In this document: positions 1 to 7,950 of the stretch, piece by piece
How the letters are laid out: each line of letters starts with the position of its first letter
Numbering within the stretch: position 1 is the stretch's first letter
From: Sinorhizobium terangae
GTDB lineage: Bacteria > Pseudomonadota > Alphaproteobacteria > Rhizobiales > Rhizobiaceae
Reading direction: 5' to 3'
Assembly (NCBI RefSeq): GCF_009601505.1
Contig: NZ_WITC01000036.1
Location: 1-64,000 of the forward strand
Length of the DNA: 64,000 bases
Made by a program: the position numbers and the translations under genes
The notes under the pieces: generated by a model
What the model saw: only the letters and a program-made list of their open reading frames with translations
What the model was told of the DNA's origin: nothing
Databases searched by the model: none

Positions 1-57
1 GGATTCCCTTTTTGTTGGGATTGTGATTCAAGATCATTGCTGGTGAGGAGGCCAGCA

Positions 58-486
58 ATGATGGCGCGACCTCTTTCTCTTGATTTACGCCAGCGCGTCG
101 CCGCCGCTTTGGCCGGAGGCATGACGGTGCGGGCGGCCGCCTTGCGCTTTGGGATATCGGCGGCGACGGCGGTGCGGATCGGCCAGCTCGACCGGTCCGG
201 CCGCGGTTTGGCGCCGGCCAAGATGGGGGGCCATGTCAAACCCATGCTGCGGGGCGCGGCGGCCGATGAGGTTCACCGCCGACTGGCGGCCAAAACCGAT
301 TGGACGGTGCGGGCGCTTGCCGCCGATCTGAAGGCGGCCGGGATCGATGTCTCGCATGACACCGTTTGGCGGTTTCTGCGCCGCGAAGGCAAGACATTTA
401 AAAAAAACGCTGATCGCCAGCGAGCAGGACAGGCCGAAGGTGGCGCGCTTCCGAAGCCGCTGGAAGACCCATCAACATCGACTTGA
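58..486 (+). CDS. IS630 transposase, N-terminal frame (OrfA)
   Basis: Encodes the DNA-binding half of an IS630-type transposase: a helix-turn-helix segment near residues 5-45 (LDLRQRVAAAL, then AALRFGIS) followed by a second winged-helix-like region. The start at 58 (or the adjacent ATG at 61) follows a GAGGAGG ribosome-binding site. The frame runs past a run of eight A residues at 400-407, and a +1 change there joins it to the catalytic frame starting at 347. Alone it lacks the DDE catalytic domain, so it is either the upstream part of a slippage-dependent fusion or half of a broken gene. Confidence 0.75.
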   Translation: MMARPLSLDLRQRVAAALAGGMTVRAAALRFGISAATAVRIGQLDRSGRGLAPAKMGGHVKPMLRGAAADEVHRRLAAKTDWTVRALAADLKAAGIDVSHDTVWRFLRREGKTFKKNADRQRAGQAEGGALPKPLEDPSTST

Positions 487-1006
487 TCCGCGCCGCCTGG
501 TGTTCGTTGACGAAACCTGGGTCAAAACCAACATGACGCGCAGCCGCGGCTGGTGTCAGCGCGGCCAGCCGCTGATCGCCAGAATACCGCATGGCCATTG
601 GAAGACGCTGACCTTCCTCGCCGGGCTGCGTCACGACCGCATCGTCGCACCCTTCGTGCTCGACGGCCCGATCAACGGCATTGCCTTCACCGCCTGGGTC
701 GAGCAATGCCTGGCGCCAACCCTCAACCCCGGGGATATCGTCATCCTCGACAATCTCGGCAGCCACAAGGGCAAGCCGGCGCGCAGCGCCATCCGCGACG
801 CCGGCGCCCATCTGTTCTTCCTGCCGCCCTACAGCCCCGACCTCAATCCGATCGAGATGATGTTCGCCAAACTCAAGACCCTGCTGCGCAAGGCCGACGA
901 GCGTAGCGTCGAGGCGACATGGCGGCGCGTCGGCGAAGCTCTCAAGGCGTTCAGCCCGCACGAATGCGCCGCCTATCTCAGGCATGCAGGATACGTTTCA
1001 ACGTAG
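347..1006 (+). CDS. IS630 transposase, catalytic DDE frame (OrfB)
   Basis: Carries the DDE_3 endonuclease domain of IS630 transposases. The three acidic positions are visible in VFVDETWV, in VILDNLGSHKG and in the PYSPDLNPIE signature, so the catalytic core is complete. The first ~20 residues overlap the N-terminal frame. The real protein probably begins in that frame and crosses at the A8 tract at 400-407, because the ATG at 347 has no good ribosome-binding site. The domain reaches the usual C-terminal end, so it is not truncated. Confidence 0.8.
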   Translation: MSRMTPFGGFCAAKARHLKKTLIASEQDRPKVARFRSRWKTHQHRLDPRRLVFVDETWVKTNMTRSRGWCQRGQPLIARIPHGHWKTLTFLAGLRHDRIVAPFVLDGPINGIAFTAWVEQCLAPTLNPGDIVILDNLGSHKGKPARSAIRDAGAHLFFLPPYSPDLNPIEMMFAKLKTLLRKADERSVEATWRRVGEALKAFSPHECAAYLRHAGYVST

Positions 1007-1112
1007 GTCTGACAGACTCTAGCGGCTGCTATTTAAGAACCAATTAAAATTGACGTATGCAAATTCAGGATGTCCGCGGCAATCGGAGGCGGCTCTAAAT
1101 CGCCGCGGAACT

Positions 1113-1216
1113 ACTGCATGATTCCTCAAATCGGAATCGATTTAAGGACAAAATCATGCAGCAATTCAAAGTGCTACAGCGACCTTTGCGCGTCCGATTG
1201 AACGCGACGCGCTTTA
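1113..1216 (+). repeat. RIME1-type intergenic mosaic repeat
   Basis: Contains the palindrome TGATTCCTCAAATCGGAATC followed by ATCATGCAGCAATTCAAAG and TGCTACAGCGACCTTTGCG, a module that recurs at 18378, 17490, 26505 and, inverted, at 26572, 45703 and 61881. It matches the Rhizobium intergenic mosaic elements known from Sinorhizobium. Its distal edge coincides with the TAA stop codon (1214-1216) of the minus-strand enoyl-CoA hydratase gene. Confidence 0.8.
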
Positions 1217-1966
1217 GCGGCGCATGAAGGCTTCGAAGGCCGCGCGCGCTTCCGCACTCTTCAACTGCGCTGCGAAGTGCTGAGCCTCCTCGTCGATACG
1301 GGCGAGCACATCACTTCGATCCCCACGAATGAGATCACGCGCAATGCGCAGCGCTTCCGGCGGCTTCCTGGCAAGGCGCGCCGCGAGCGAGAGCGTCTCT
1401 TCCTCCACCGCTTCCGGGCCAACGACCTTCCAGATCAGCCCGGCCTGCAAGGCATCGGTGGCCGCTAGAGGTTCTCCAGCGGCGAGAAGCCCGAAGGCAC
1501 GCTGGTGCCCCATGATGCGCGGCGCGATCAGGCTGGATGCGGCCTCAGGCACGAGCGCAAGGTCGACGAAGGGGGTCTTGAAGACCGAACGTGCCGAAGC
1601 AACAGTCAAGTCGCAATGGAGATGGATGGTCGTGCCGATGCCGATCGCCAGACCGTCGACGCCGGATACAACCGGCTTTTTCGCGCCCGCGAGCGCCAGC
1701 AGGAAATCGAGTACCTCGGTCCCCATCGTGCCGCCCATTGCAAAGGCGAGAAAATCGGCCATGTCGTTTCCGGCGGAGAAGCATCCTTCGGAGCCGAGGA
1801 AGGCCGTGGCCCGGACAGCCGGATCGGTTCCTGCGACCGTCAACGCCTTGGTCATCTTGGCGTACATCTCGCGCGTGATGGCGTTCTTCTTTTCCGGGCG
1901 GTTGAAACGGATGACCTGGACGCCGGGCAAGGCCTCCGGGCGTTCGACAAGCACATGATCGGTCAT
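1214..1966 (-). CDS. Enoyl-CoA hydratase/isomerase family protein
   Basis: Crotonase-fold protein of about 250 residues that would hydrate 2-enoyl-CoA esters in beta-oxidation. Visible crotonase features are the N-terminal VIRFNRPEKKNAIT, the oxyanion-hole segment GSEGCFSAGNDMADF, and SGVDGLAIGIGTTI. A longer frame upstream is rejected because the ATG at 1966 follows AGGGGGAACTC and lies 10 bases after the stop of the acyl-CoA dehydrogenase gene. The two genes form an operon for consecutive steps of acyl-CoA oxidation. The exact substrate cannot be read from sequence. Confidence 0.9.
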   Translation of the reverse strand: MTDHVLVERPEALPGVQVIRFNRPEKKNAITREMYAKMTKALTVAGTDPAVRATAFLGSEGCFSAGNDMADFLAFAMGGTMGTEVLDFLLALAGAKKPVVSGVDGLAIGIGTTIHLHCDLTVASARSVFKTPFVDLALVPEAASSLIAPRIMGHQRAFGLLAAGEPLAATDALQAGLIWKVVGPEAVEEETLSLAARLARKPPEALRIARDLIRGDRSDVLARIDEEAQHFAAQLKSAEARAAFEAFMRR

Positions 1967-1976
1967 GAGTTCCCCC

Positions 1977-3758
1977 TCAAACGAGAGCGGCGCGCGCGGC
2001 CGCAAGGCTTTCCGCGCCACCGACGACGCGGTCCTTGAGCGCGCCTGTTTCTGCGAGCAGGTTCTCCGCCGCGAACCGGCAGAGCGCGATGCGCGCATCT
2101 TGTTTTCCGTCGCCTGCCTGCGCCAGGCCACCCTTGGCGAGATAGGCGCCGGTCAGCACCAGCCCGAAGAGGCGCTGATAGGCGGTGGCACCGGACAGCG
2201 CGTCGGTGAGCTTTCCGCCTTCCAGCGCAGCAAGCAGCCATTCGCTCGCGTCGGCGAGATCGCCGATCGCAGCATCGAGCCGCACCGCCGTCTCGCCGAA
2301 ACCCTTCCTGTTGGTGGATCCGACGGCGGCGGCGATCTCGCTCAGTTCGGCAATGAGTCCGCGCACATGGGCGCCATCGGACAAACGCAGTTTGCGGGTG
2401 ACGAGATCGATCGCCTGGATACCGTTGGTGCCTTCATAGATCGGCGCGATGCGGGCATCGCGCAGGTAGCGGGCGGCGCCTGTCTCCTCGATGAAGCCCA
2501 TGCCGCCATGCACCTGGATGCCCAAGGAGGCGACGTCAACACCGGCATCGGTGGCGAAGGACTTTGCGATCGGTGTCAGCAGACTCGAACGCTCCTGCCA
2601 ATGACGGGCTTGGTCGCCTTTGCTGGCATGTGCCATGTCGACTGCGTGGGCGCAGGCATAGGCGATCGCGCGCGACCCCTGTGTCAGCGCCTTCATCGTC
2701 AGAAGCATCTGGGCGACATCCGGATGCTCAATGATCGGACTCATGCCCTCGCCGCTCCAGCCGGGCGCCCGGCCCTGCGTGCGTTCCTTGGCATAGGTGA
2801 TCGCCTTCTGGGTGGCGGCATCGGCGATCGCGACCCCCTGCATGCCGACGGCCAACCGGGCGTTGTTCATCATCGTGAACATGCAGGCGAGCCCACGGTT
2901 CTCCTCGCCGATCAGATAGCCGATCGCACCTTTTTCATCGCCGAACTTGCCGTCACCATAGATCATCGTGCAGGTGGGCGAACCGTGAATGCCGAGCTTG
3001 TGCTCGAGCGAATGACAGAAGAGGTCGTTACGGGCACCGAGCGAGCCGTCGGCGTTGACAAGGAATTTCGGCACGAGAAACAGCGAAATGCCCTTCGTGC
3101 CGGCGGGCGCGTCCGGCAGGCGCGCCAACACCAGATGGACGATGTTGTCGGTAAAGTCGTGCTCGCCCCAGGTGATGAAAATCTTCTGGCCGAAGATGCG
3201 ATAACTGCCGTCGTCGCGACGCTCGGCCCGAGTCTTGAGCACGCCGAGATCCGAACCGGCATGCGGCTCCGTCAGGTTCATCGTGGCGGTCCACTCGCCC
3301 GAGACCATTTTCGCGAGATATGTCGCCTTCAGGGCTTCCGAGCCGTGCTTCTCCAAGGCTTCGATGGCGCCCATGGTCAGCGTCGGGCCAAGCGCGAACG
3401 CCATCGAGCCGGCGTTCCACATCTCCATCGCGGCGACGTGCAGCATGTGCGGCAGGTTTTGCCCGCCGAAGGCTTCCGGCGCCGTCAGTCCGTTCCAGCC
3501 GCCGCCGATCCAGTTGTGATAGAGATCGCGCCAGCCTTCCGGCGTCTTGACCGCACCGTCGACGAGCCGTGCGCCCTGCCGATCACCGATATCGCCAAGA
3601 GGGGCCACCTCTTCCGTCGCAAAGCGCCCGGCTTCCGCGAGGATTGCATCGACCAGATCCTCGCCCAGTTCACCGAAAACACCGGCATCCAAGGCCTCGG
3701 CCATGCCGGCTACGTGCTTCAGTGTGAATGCGATCTCGTCGACCGGTGCTTTGTACAT
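1977..3758 (-). CDS. Acyl-CoA dehydrogenase (593 aa, long-form)
   Basis: FAD-dependent acyl-CoA dehydrogenase that makes the 2-enoyl-CoA used by the downstream hydratase. The order of domains is an N-terminal helical extension, the middle beta domain with MNLTEPHAGSDLG and QKIFITWGEHD, then the C-terminal domain with QVHGGMGFIEETGAARYLRDARI and IYEGTNGIQAIDL, followed by a C-terminal cap. The length of 593 residues is that of the long subclass with an extra C-terminal domain, not the ~380-residue short- and medium-chain enzymes. It is the first gene of the operon, and a MerR-type palindrome lies 69 bases upstream of its start. Confidence 0.93.
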   Translation of the reverse strand: MYKAPVDEIAFTLKHVAGMAEALDAGVFGELGEDLVDAILAEAGRFATEEVAPLGDIGDRQGARLVDGAVKTPEGWRDLYHNWIGGGWNGLTAPEAFGGQNLPHMLHVAAMEMWNAGSMAFALGPTLTMGAIEALEKHGSEALKATYLAKMVSGEWTATMNLTEPHAGSDLGVLKTRAERRDDGSYRIFGQKIFITWGEHDFTDNIVHLVLARLPDAPAGTKGISLFLVPKFLVNADGSLGARNDLFCHSLEHKLGIHGSPTCTMIYGDGKFGDEKGAIGYLIGEENRGLACMFTMMNNARLAVGMQGVAIADAATQKAITYAKERTQGRAPGWSGEGMSPIIEHPDVAQMLLTMKALTQGSRAIAYACAHAVDMAHASKGDQARHWQERSSLLTPIAKSFATDAGVDVASLGIQVHGGMGFIEETGAARYLRDARIAPIYEGTNGIQAIDLVTRKLRLSDGAHVRGLIAELSEIAAAVGSTNRKGFGETAVRLDAAIGDLADASEWLLAALEGGKLTDALSGATAYQRLFGLVLTGAYLAKGGLAQAGDGKQDARIALCRFAAENLLAETGALKDRVVGGAESLAAARAALV

Positions 3759-3827
3759 GATGGTCCTCCCCGTGCAGCCATTGCCATCGTCGACCGCGCG
3801 TCCTTCTTCGAACCGACACTATTGATT

Positions 3828-3843
3828 TTTACGTATACGTCAA
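3828..3843. promoter_or_regulatory. Putative MerR-family (LiuR-type) operator
   Basis: TTTACGTATACGTCAA contains a perfect ACGTATACGT core and near-symmetric flanks. It resembles, from memory, the operators of LiuR-type MerR regulators that control branched-chain and acyl-CoA catabolism genes. Its position 69 bases upstream of the acyl-CoA dehydrogenase start fits a promoter operator. No regulator gene is adjacent, so it would act in trans. Confidence 0.5.
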
Positions 3844-3967
3844 CGTCAATTGCGTTCGGCTCGCATTGCGCAGGCGTGTAACAAAACTGTCATCGACGGC
3901 GATTAGAAGCCGAGTCCGGATTGCCCGCTCACACTTTACCTCATTTCGGTCAGGCCAAGGCGCTGAG

Positions 3968-4957
3968 ATGAACTTGATTTCTCCCGAGATACCGGGCCTT
4001 GTCTGGGCCTACCGCTTCATACCGGGGGAGAGCCGATGCCAGCGCATCGCGGCCGACTCTTCGATCGACAACCTGTCTGGCGGCGACGGCTGGGTCTGGC
4101 TGCATCTGGCGCTCAGCGATGCGCGCACGCCCGGGTTGATCGAACGCATCAGCAACCTACCGCAGGCAGCGATTGCCACGCTGACGAGTCACGACACACA
4201 GGCCGCAATTACCGTTTCCGAGGACGTCGTCCACGGGACGCTGGTGGATTTCGAGCGCACGTTCGACGAGGTCACGAAAACGATCGGCTGGCTGCATTTC
4301 GCGGTCAGTGACAAGATCATCATCACGACGCGGCTGCATCCGTTACGCAGCATCGACCGGGTGAAGGCGGCCGTCGAGAAGAGCACCAAATGCAACCGGC
4401 CGATCGACCTCTTCGAAATGCTGGTTGTCGAGTTCCAGAGAACGTTGATCACCCTCGTCCTGGAACTGACCGAAGAGTTGAATGTCATCGAGGATCACGT
4501 CTACGGAGAGGCTGGCCACAGGCAGCAGCCAGGGCTGGCACCGCTGCGCAGGACCGTGGTGCGGCTGCATCGGCACCTGCGGACCATTCTCGCCCTGTTG
4601 CGGCGGGCCGGAGCGTCGGAGGAGGATGAGGTGCCGCCGGGTTTCATCGACGCGGCCGAGCGGCTCTCCGATCGGCTGGAGGCGGTTGACCGGGATGTCT
4701 TCGCGCTCCAGGAGCGCGCGAGGCTTCTCCATGAGGAAATCGACAGCAAGATTTCCTCGGAGACAAACCGGCATCTCTACATCCTGTCGCTGATGACAGC
4801 GTTCCTTTTGCCGCCGACACTGGTGACCGGCTTCTTCGGCATGAATACGGGAGCCCTGCCCTTCGCCGATGGAAGCGGGACACTCTACGCGGCGTTGATC
4901 ATCGCCTTTTCAATGGGCCTTGCCTGGCTCATTCTCCGTCGCATCGGCATTCTGTAG
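3968..4957 (+). CDS. CorA-family divalent cation transporter (ZntB-like)
   Basis: A 329-residue CorA/ZntB-superfamily channel of the inner membrane. It has a large cytoplasmic N-terminal domain, a long helical stretch, and two C-terminal transmembrane helices. The signature GMN tripeptide is in FFGMNTG at the end of TM1, and TM2 is the hydrophobic stretch before IGIL. The start at 3968 is chosen over the upstream in-frame codon at 3866 because the extension lacks family similarity and crosses the divergent promoter region. ZntB-like proteins move Zn2+ or Mg2+, and the direction cannot be told here. Confidence 0.88.
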   Translation: MNLISPEIPGLVWAYRFIPGESRCQRIAADSSIDNLSGGDGWVWLHLALSDARTPGLIERISNLPQAAIATLTSHDTQAAITVSEDVVHGTLVDFERTFDEVTKTIGWLHFAVSDKIIITTRLHPLRSIDRVKAAVEKSTKCNRPIDLFEMLVVEFQRTLITLVLELTEELNVIEDHVYGEAGHRQQPGLAPLRRTVVRLHRHLRTILALLRRAGASEEDEVPPGFIDAAERLSDRLEAVDRDVFALQERARLLHEEIDSKISSETNRHLYILSLMTAFLLPPTLVTGFFGMNTGALPFADGSGTLYAALIIAFSMGLAWLILRRIGIL

Positions 4958-5052
4958 CACGCCGTTGCGGAAGGATGCGGACCGGTCTTCCAGCCTCATC
5001 CAAAGGCCGGAATCACTTCCGACCTGCCTTCTCGTCGGCCTGCAAGCCGATT

Positions 5053-5493
5053 TTAGCTGTAGGGCGAGTAGCACTGCCGACGCGGGCCGCCATAGGGTTG
5101 ATAGGTGTTGTCATAGGCCCTGTAGGACCGATAGCGCGCGTAGCACCATTCGACGTGCCTGTTGCCGTAGCGAGCAACCGGCGGGCGGGCGATCGGTGGA
5201 CGGACGATCGGCCCACCGATAATCACGCCAGTGCCGAAGGCCCCTCCCGGGTACCACCAGCCATCGTGATAGCGATAGCCGGGACGATAGTAACGATAGC
5301 CGCGATAGCCGTTGTAATAATAGCGGTCACCGTAGCGATAATATCCGCGCGGCCGATATTGAACGTCGGTTACATTGCTCTCAGCTTCGATCCTTGAAGG
5401 CGTGGGTGTGAACGCCTGCGACGGTGCGGCGGACGTCCCCAGCAACAAGGCTGCGAACGCCGCCGAGAGCCACTTGCCAGTCATTGTCTTCAT
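5053..5493 (-). CDS. BA14K family exported protein
   Basis: A 146-residue secreted protein with a signal peptide (K-rich N-terminus, hydrophobic core AAFAALLLGTSA) and a C-terminal BA14K-like segment with WCYARYRSYR and a Gly-Gly-rich tail. The middle is dominated by Tyr/Arg/Gly repeats such as YRYGDRYYY. Proteins of this family are exported in Brucella and rhizobia, where a lectin-like or immunoreactive role has been described. The start at 5493 follows GGAGG at the right distance, which is preferred over the in-frame ATG 12 bases earlier. Confidence 0.85.
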   Translation of the reverse strand: MKTMTGKWLSAAFAALLLGTSAAPSQAFTPTPSRIEAESNVTDVQYRPRGYYRYGDRYYYNGYRGYRYYRPGYRYHDGWWYPGGAFGTGVIIGGPIVRPPIARPPVARYGNRHVEWCYARYRSYRAYDNTYQPYGGPRRQCYSPYS

Positions 5494-5778
5494 GGTTTCC
5501 TCCATGACCGAAAGCCGGAAATCAACGGCGTGTTGAACGCATAAGTAGCGGGTCTTGTTCCCTATTTCTGGAACATGCAGCCGGCGATTGCGCCTTTGCC
5601 ACTGGAGCAAGGGTCGAAAGATGAACCGTGCCGGCCACCTGCAACATCACAATCCTGAGCCGAACTTACGCATGACGCTTCTGCCGCAGGTCTGTGTACA
5701 GGAGCGATCGTTTCGCGCAGGATCGACACGGGGCTGAGATTTACGACCTTTTAACGCTAGTGTCGGCAATCTCAGTGG

Positions 5779-6843
5779 ATGGAAAAGCGGGGACTCTCGA
5801 TCTCGGGGACGATCTTGCGCCTGGCGGCCCTTCTGGGTCTGACCTTCGCGGCGGCGAATGTTCACGCGCGTGATCTCGAACCCTGGAAGCAGCGGCAGAA
5901 CGCCATCATCGTCGATGCCTATGAGATGAACAGCATCGACTGGGAAGCGCTGCTGAAGGACAAGCGCATCGCCGGGTTCATCGCCAAAGCCTCCGACGGC
6001 CTGCCCGAGAGCTTCTCCTGCACCGGAGACCATGGCGGCGACACGGTCGCCCATTGCAAGACGATGTGGCGGAAGTACGCCGTCAGCCGCGAGCTCTACC
6101 AGACGCGCCGAATGATCGCGCGCGCGTACGGCCTGCTCTGGGGCGCCTATCATTTGGCCCGGCCCGGCAATCCTGTCGATCAGGCCAATCATTTCCTCGA
6201 CTACGCCAATCCGCGCGACGACGAGGTGATGGTCCTCGACATAGAGGGGATCGACCCGGAAAAATACATGTCGCTGGAAGACGCGGCCATCTTCGCCGGG
6301 CATATCAAGGCCCGCACCGGCCGCTATCCGATCCTTTACACCAATCACATCACCGCGAAATACATCGCCGCCAACCGCTACAAGCACCGGCTGCTGTCGC
6401 GTCTTCCGCTCTGGTACGCCCGCTACAAGCCGGACATCCGCAAGGTTTTTCCGATGGGGAACTGGGACGGCTATGCCCTCTGGCAATTCTCCTCGTCGCA
6501 CAATTGCGGCAAGCGGCGCTGCCCCTACCGTGTGCCCGGCACGCTTGACGACATCGACGTGAATGTCGCGGCGATGCCGGCGTCCGCGCTGAGGGCCGTC
6601 TGGCCGCAAGGCGCCCTTCTGCCCGAGAAACCGCCGGTGTTGACCGTGGTCGCGGCGGCGACGCGCGGGACAGCGCCGACGGCCAGCGCCAGGGCGGTAG
6701 CTTCCCTCGAGCGGCCTGCCTTGCTCGTCAGCCGCGCGACGGCCGAGAGCAAGTCGGGCAGCGGCGTCGACAGGACCGTTACCGGCTCGATCGCGGTCAG
6801 AGCTGCCGAAGTGCACCTGCCCGATCAGACCGAGCGGCGCTGA
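5779..6843 (+). CDS. Exported GH25-family lysozyme
   Basis: A 354-residue exported glycoside hydrolase family 25 muramidase that would cleave peptidoglycan between MurNAc and GlcNAc. After a signal peptide (to about residue 30) the GH25 barrel has the expected IIVDAYEMNSIDW, FIAKASDG, WGAYHLARPG, the catalytic VMVLDIEGID with Asp-x-Glu, and YALWQFSS. The final ~75 residues after the barrel are low-complexity Ala/Arg/Val and have no assignable domain. The long minus-strand frame over the same bases is a codon-composition shadow. Confidence 0.87.
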   Translation: MEKRGLSISGTILRLAALLGLTFAAANVHARDLEPWKQRQNAIIVDAYEMNSIDWEALLKDKRIAGFIAKASDGLPESFSCTGDHGGDTVAHCKTMWRKYAVSRELYQTRRMIARAYGLLWGAYHLARPGNPVDQANHFLDYANPRDDEVMVLDIEGIDPEKYMSLEDAAIFAGHIKARTGRYPILYTNHITAKYIAANRYKHRLLSRLPLWYARYKPDIRKVFPMGNWDGYALWQFSSSHNCGKRRCPYRVPGTLDDIDVNVAAMPASALRAVWPQGALLPEKPPVLTVVAAATRGTAPTASARAVASLERPALLVSRATAESKSGSGVDRTVTGSIAVRAAEVHLPDQTERR

Positions 6844-6855
6844 CAGACCCGCCCG

Positions 6856-7950
6856 TCACGCCTCGATCTGGACGTCACCAATCGGCCGAGAGCAGCAGGC
6901 AAGGATGTAGCCCTCTTCGATCTCGTCATCGAGAATGCCGCCATTGTGGTTCATCTCGACATCGCCGGCGACCTTCATCACGCGACATGTGCCGCAGATG
7001 CCGCCCTCGCAGGCCGCACCGATCCGGACGCCGTTGGCGCGGGCGGCCTGCAGGATCGTCTGGCCAGGCACCACCGTCACGTCCTTGCCGCTCATGGTGA
7101 AGGTCACCCGAGCCGCCTCCGCCGAAACCCCCGCCCCGGCGCGCACCGCAAGCTCCTCTGCCGCGGGTGCGGCGGCTGGCTGGAAGCTCTCCTCGTGATA
7201 GCGCGCCATATCGAAGCCAGCACCCTTCAGCATCTCCCTGACGCCGCGCATGAAGGGCTCAGGCCCGCAGCAAAACACCGTCCTCTCCAGGAAGTCCGGC
7301 GCGAGCAGAGGCAATTTTGTCGCATCTATGCGACCGCGTAGCCCATGCCAGCCATGGCGCGCCTCATGGCCTTCGACGAGAAAACCAAGATTGAACCGCC
7401 GCATCTGGCGGGCGAGAACCTCCAGCTCGGAACGAAACAGGAGGTCCTCCGGCCTACGCGCGCAGGAAATGAAGGTGATGTCCGTGTCCGGCGCGCAGTC
7501 CGCCATCCAGCGCGTCATCGACATCATCGGCGTGACACCCGAGCCGGCCGAGATAAACAGGTATTTATCCCCCGGATGGCGAACGAAGCTGAAATCGCCG
7601 AGCGGCCCGAGCGCCTTCAGCCTCGTGCCCGGCTTCAGATTGTCGAACATCCAGCGCGTGCCGGTGCTGTCCGGCTGCGCCTTGACGGTGACGGCAACCG
7701 AGAGCGGGCGGGACGGAGAGGATGACAGCGTGTAGGTGCGCATCACCGGTTCCTCGCCGACGGGCAGTTCCAGCGTGACGAACTGCCCCGGCAGGTAGCG
7801 GAACCAGGCCGGCTTGTCCGAGCGGAAGGTGAAGGTCATCACGTCCGCAGTCTCGACCACGGCCGATATGCATTCGAGCAGATGCTGCCGATCGATCCAC
7901 GGATGAAGCTCATCGAAATGGCGGAAGGAAGAGCCCATTTCCATGGTCAT
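6856..7950 (-). CDS. gbcB: Betaine-demethylase-type reductase (FNR-like plus 2Fe-2S ferredoxin domain)
   Basis: A 364-residue electron-transfer partner of the adjacent Rieske oxygenase. Residues ~20-130 form the flavin domain (MRTYTLSSSPSRP), ~130-250 the NAD(P)H domain (FISAGSGVTPMMS, FCCGPEPFM), and the last ~85 a plant-type 2Fe-2S ferredoxin with CEGGICGTC and a distal Cys. The start at 7950 makes an ATGA overlap with the Rieske stop, so translation is coupled. The architecture is that of GbcB of the glycine betaine demethylase. Carnitine or other betaine oxygenase reductases share it, so the substrate is inferred from the partner. Confidence 0.85.
   Translation of the reverse strand: MTMEMGSSFRHFDELHPWIDRQHLLECISAVVETADVMTFTFRSDKPAWFRYLPGQFVTLELPVGEEPVMRTYTLSSSPSRPLSVAVTVKAQPDSTGTRWMFDNLKPGTRLKALGPLGDFSFVRHPGDKYLFISAGSGVTPMMSMTRWMADCAPDTDITFISCARRPEDLLFRSELEVLARQMRRFNLGFLVEGHEARHGWHGLRGRIDATKLPLLAPDFLERTVFCCGPEPFMRGVREMLKGAGFDMARYHEESFQPAAAPAAEELAVRAGAGVSAEAARVTFTMSGKDVTVVPGQTILQAARANGVRIGAACEGGICGTCRVMKVAGDVEMNHNGGILDDEIEEGYILACCSRPIGDVQIEA

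Larger units (their letters stand above)
1..1020 (+). mobile_element. IS630-family insertion sequence (left end not resolved)
   Basis: Two overlapping plus-strand frames encode an IS630/mariner-type transposase. The left terminus is not identifiable and may lie before the window. The right end is placed near 1010-1020 only because the transposase frame stops at 1006 and the following sequence resumes ordinary intergenic character with a RIME repeat. No convincing terminal inverted repeat pair or TA duplication could be read. The family call is firm and the boundaries are approximate. Confidence 0.75.

Noticed and set aside
1965..3881. 638-codon plus-strand frame over the acyl-CoA dehydrogenase
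   Set aside because: Antisense shadow of a high-GC gene; composition is Arg/Gly/Ala/His-rich with no domain, while the minus strand encodes a canonical family.
5647..6816. 389-codon minus-strand frame over the lysozyme gene
   Set aside because: Composition typical of antisense frames; the plus strand carries GH25 catalytic motifs and a signal peptide.
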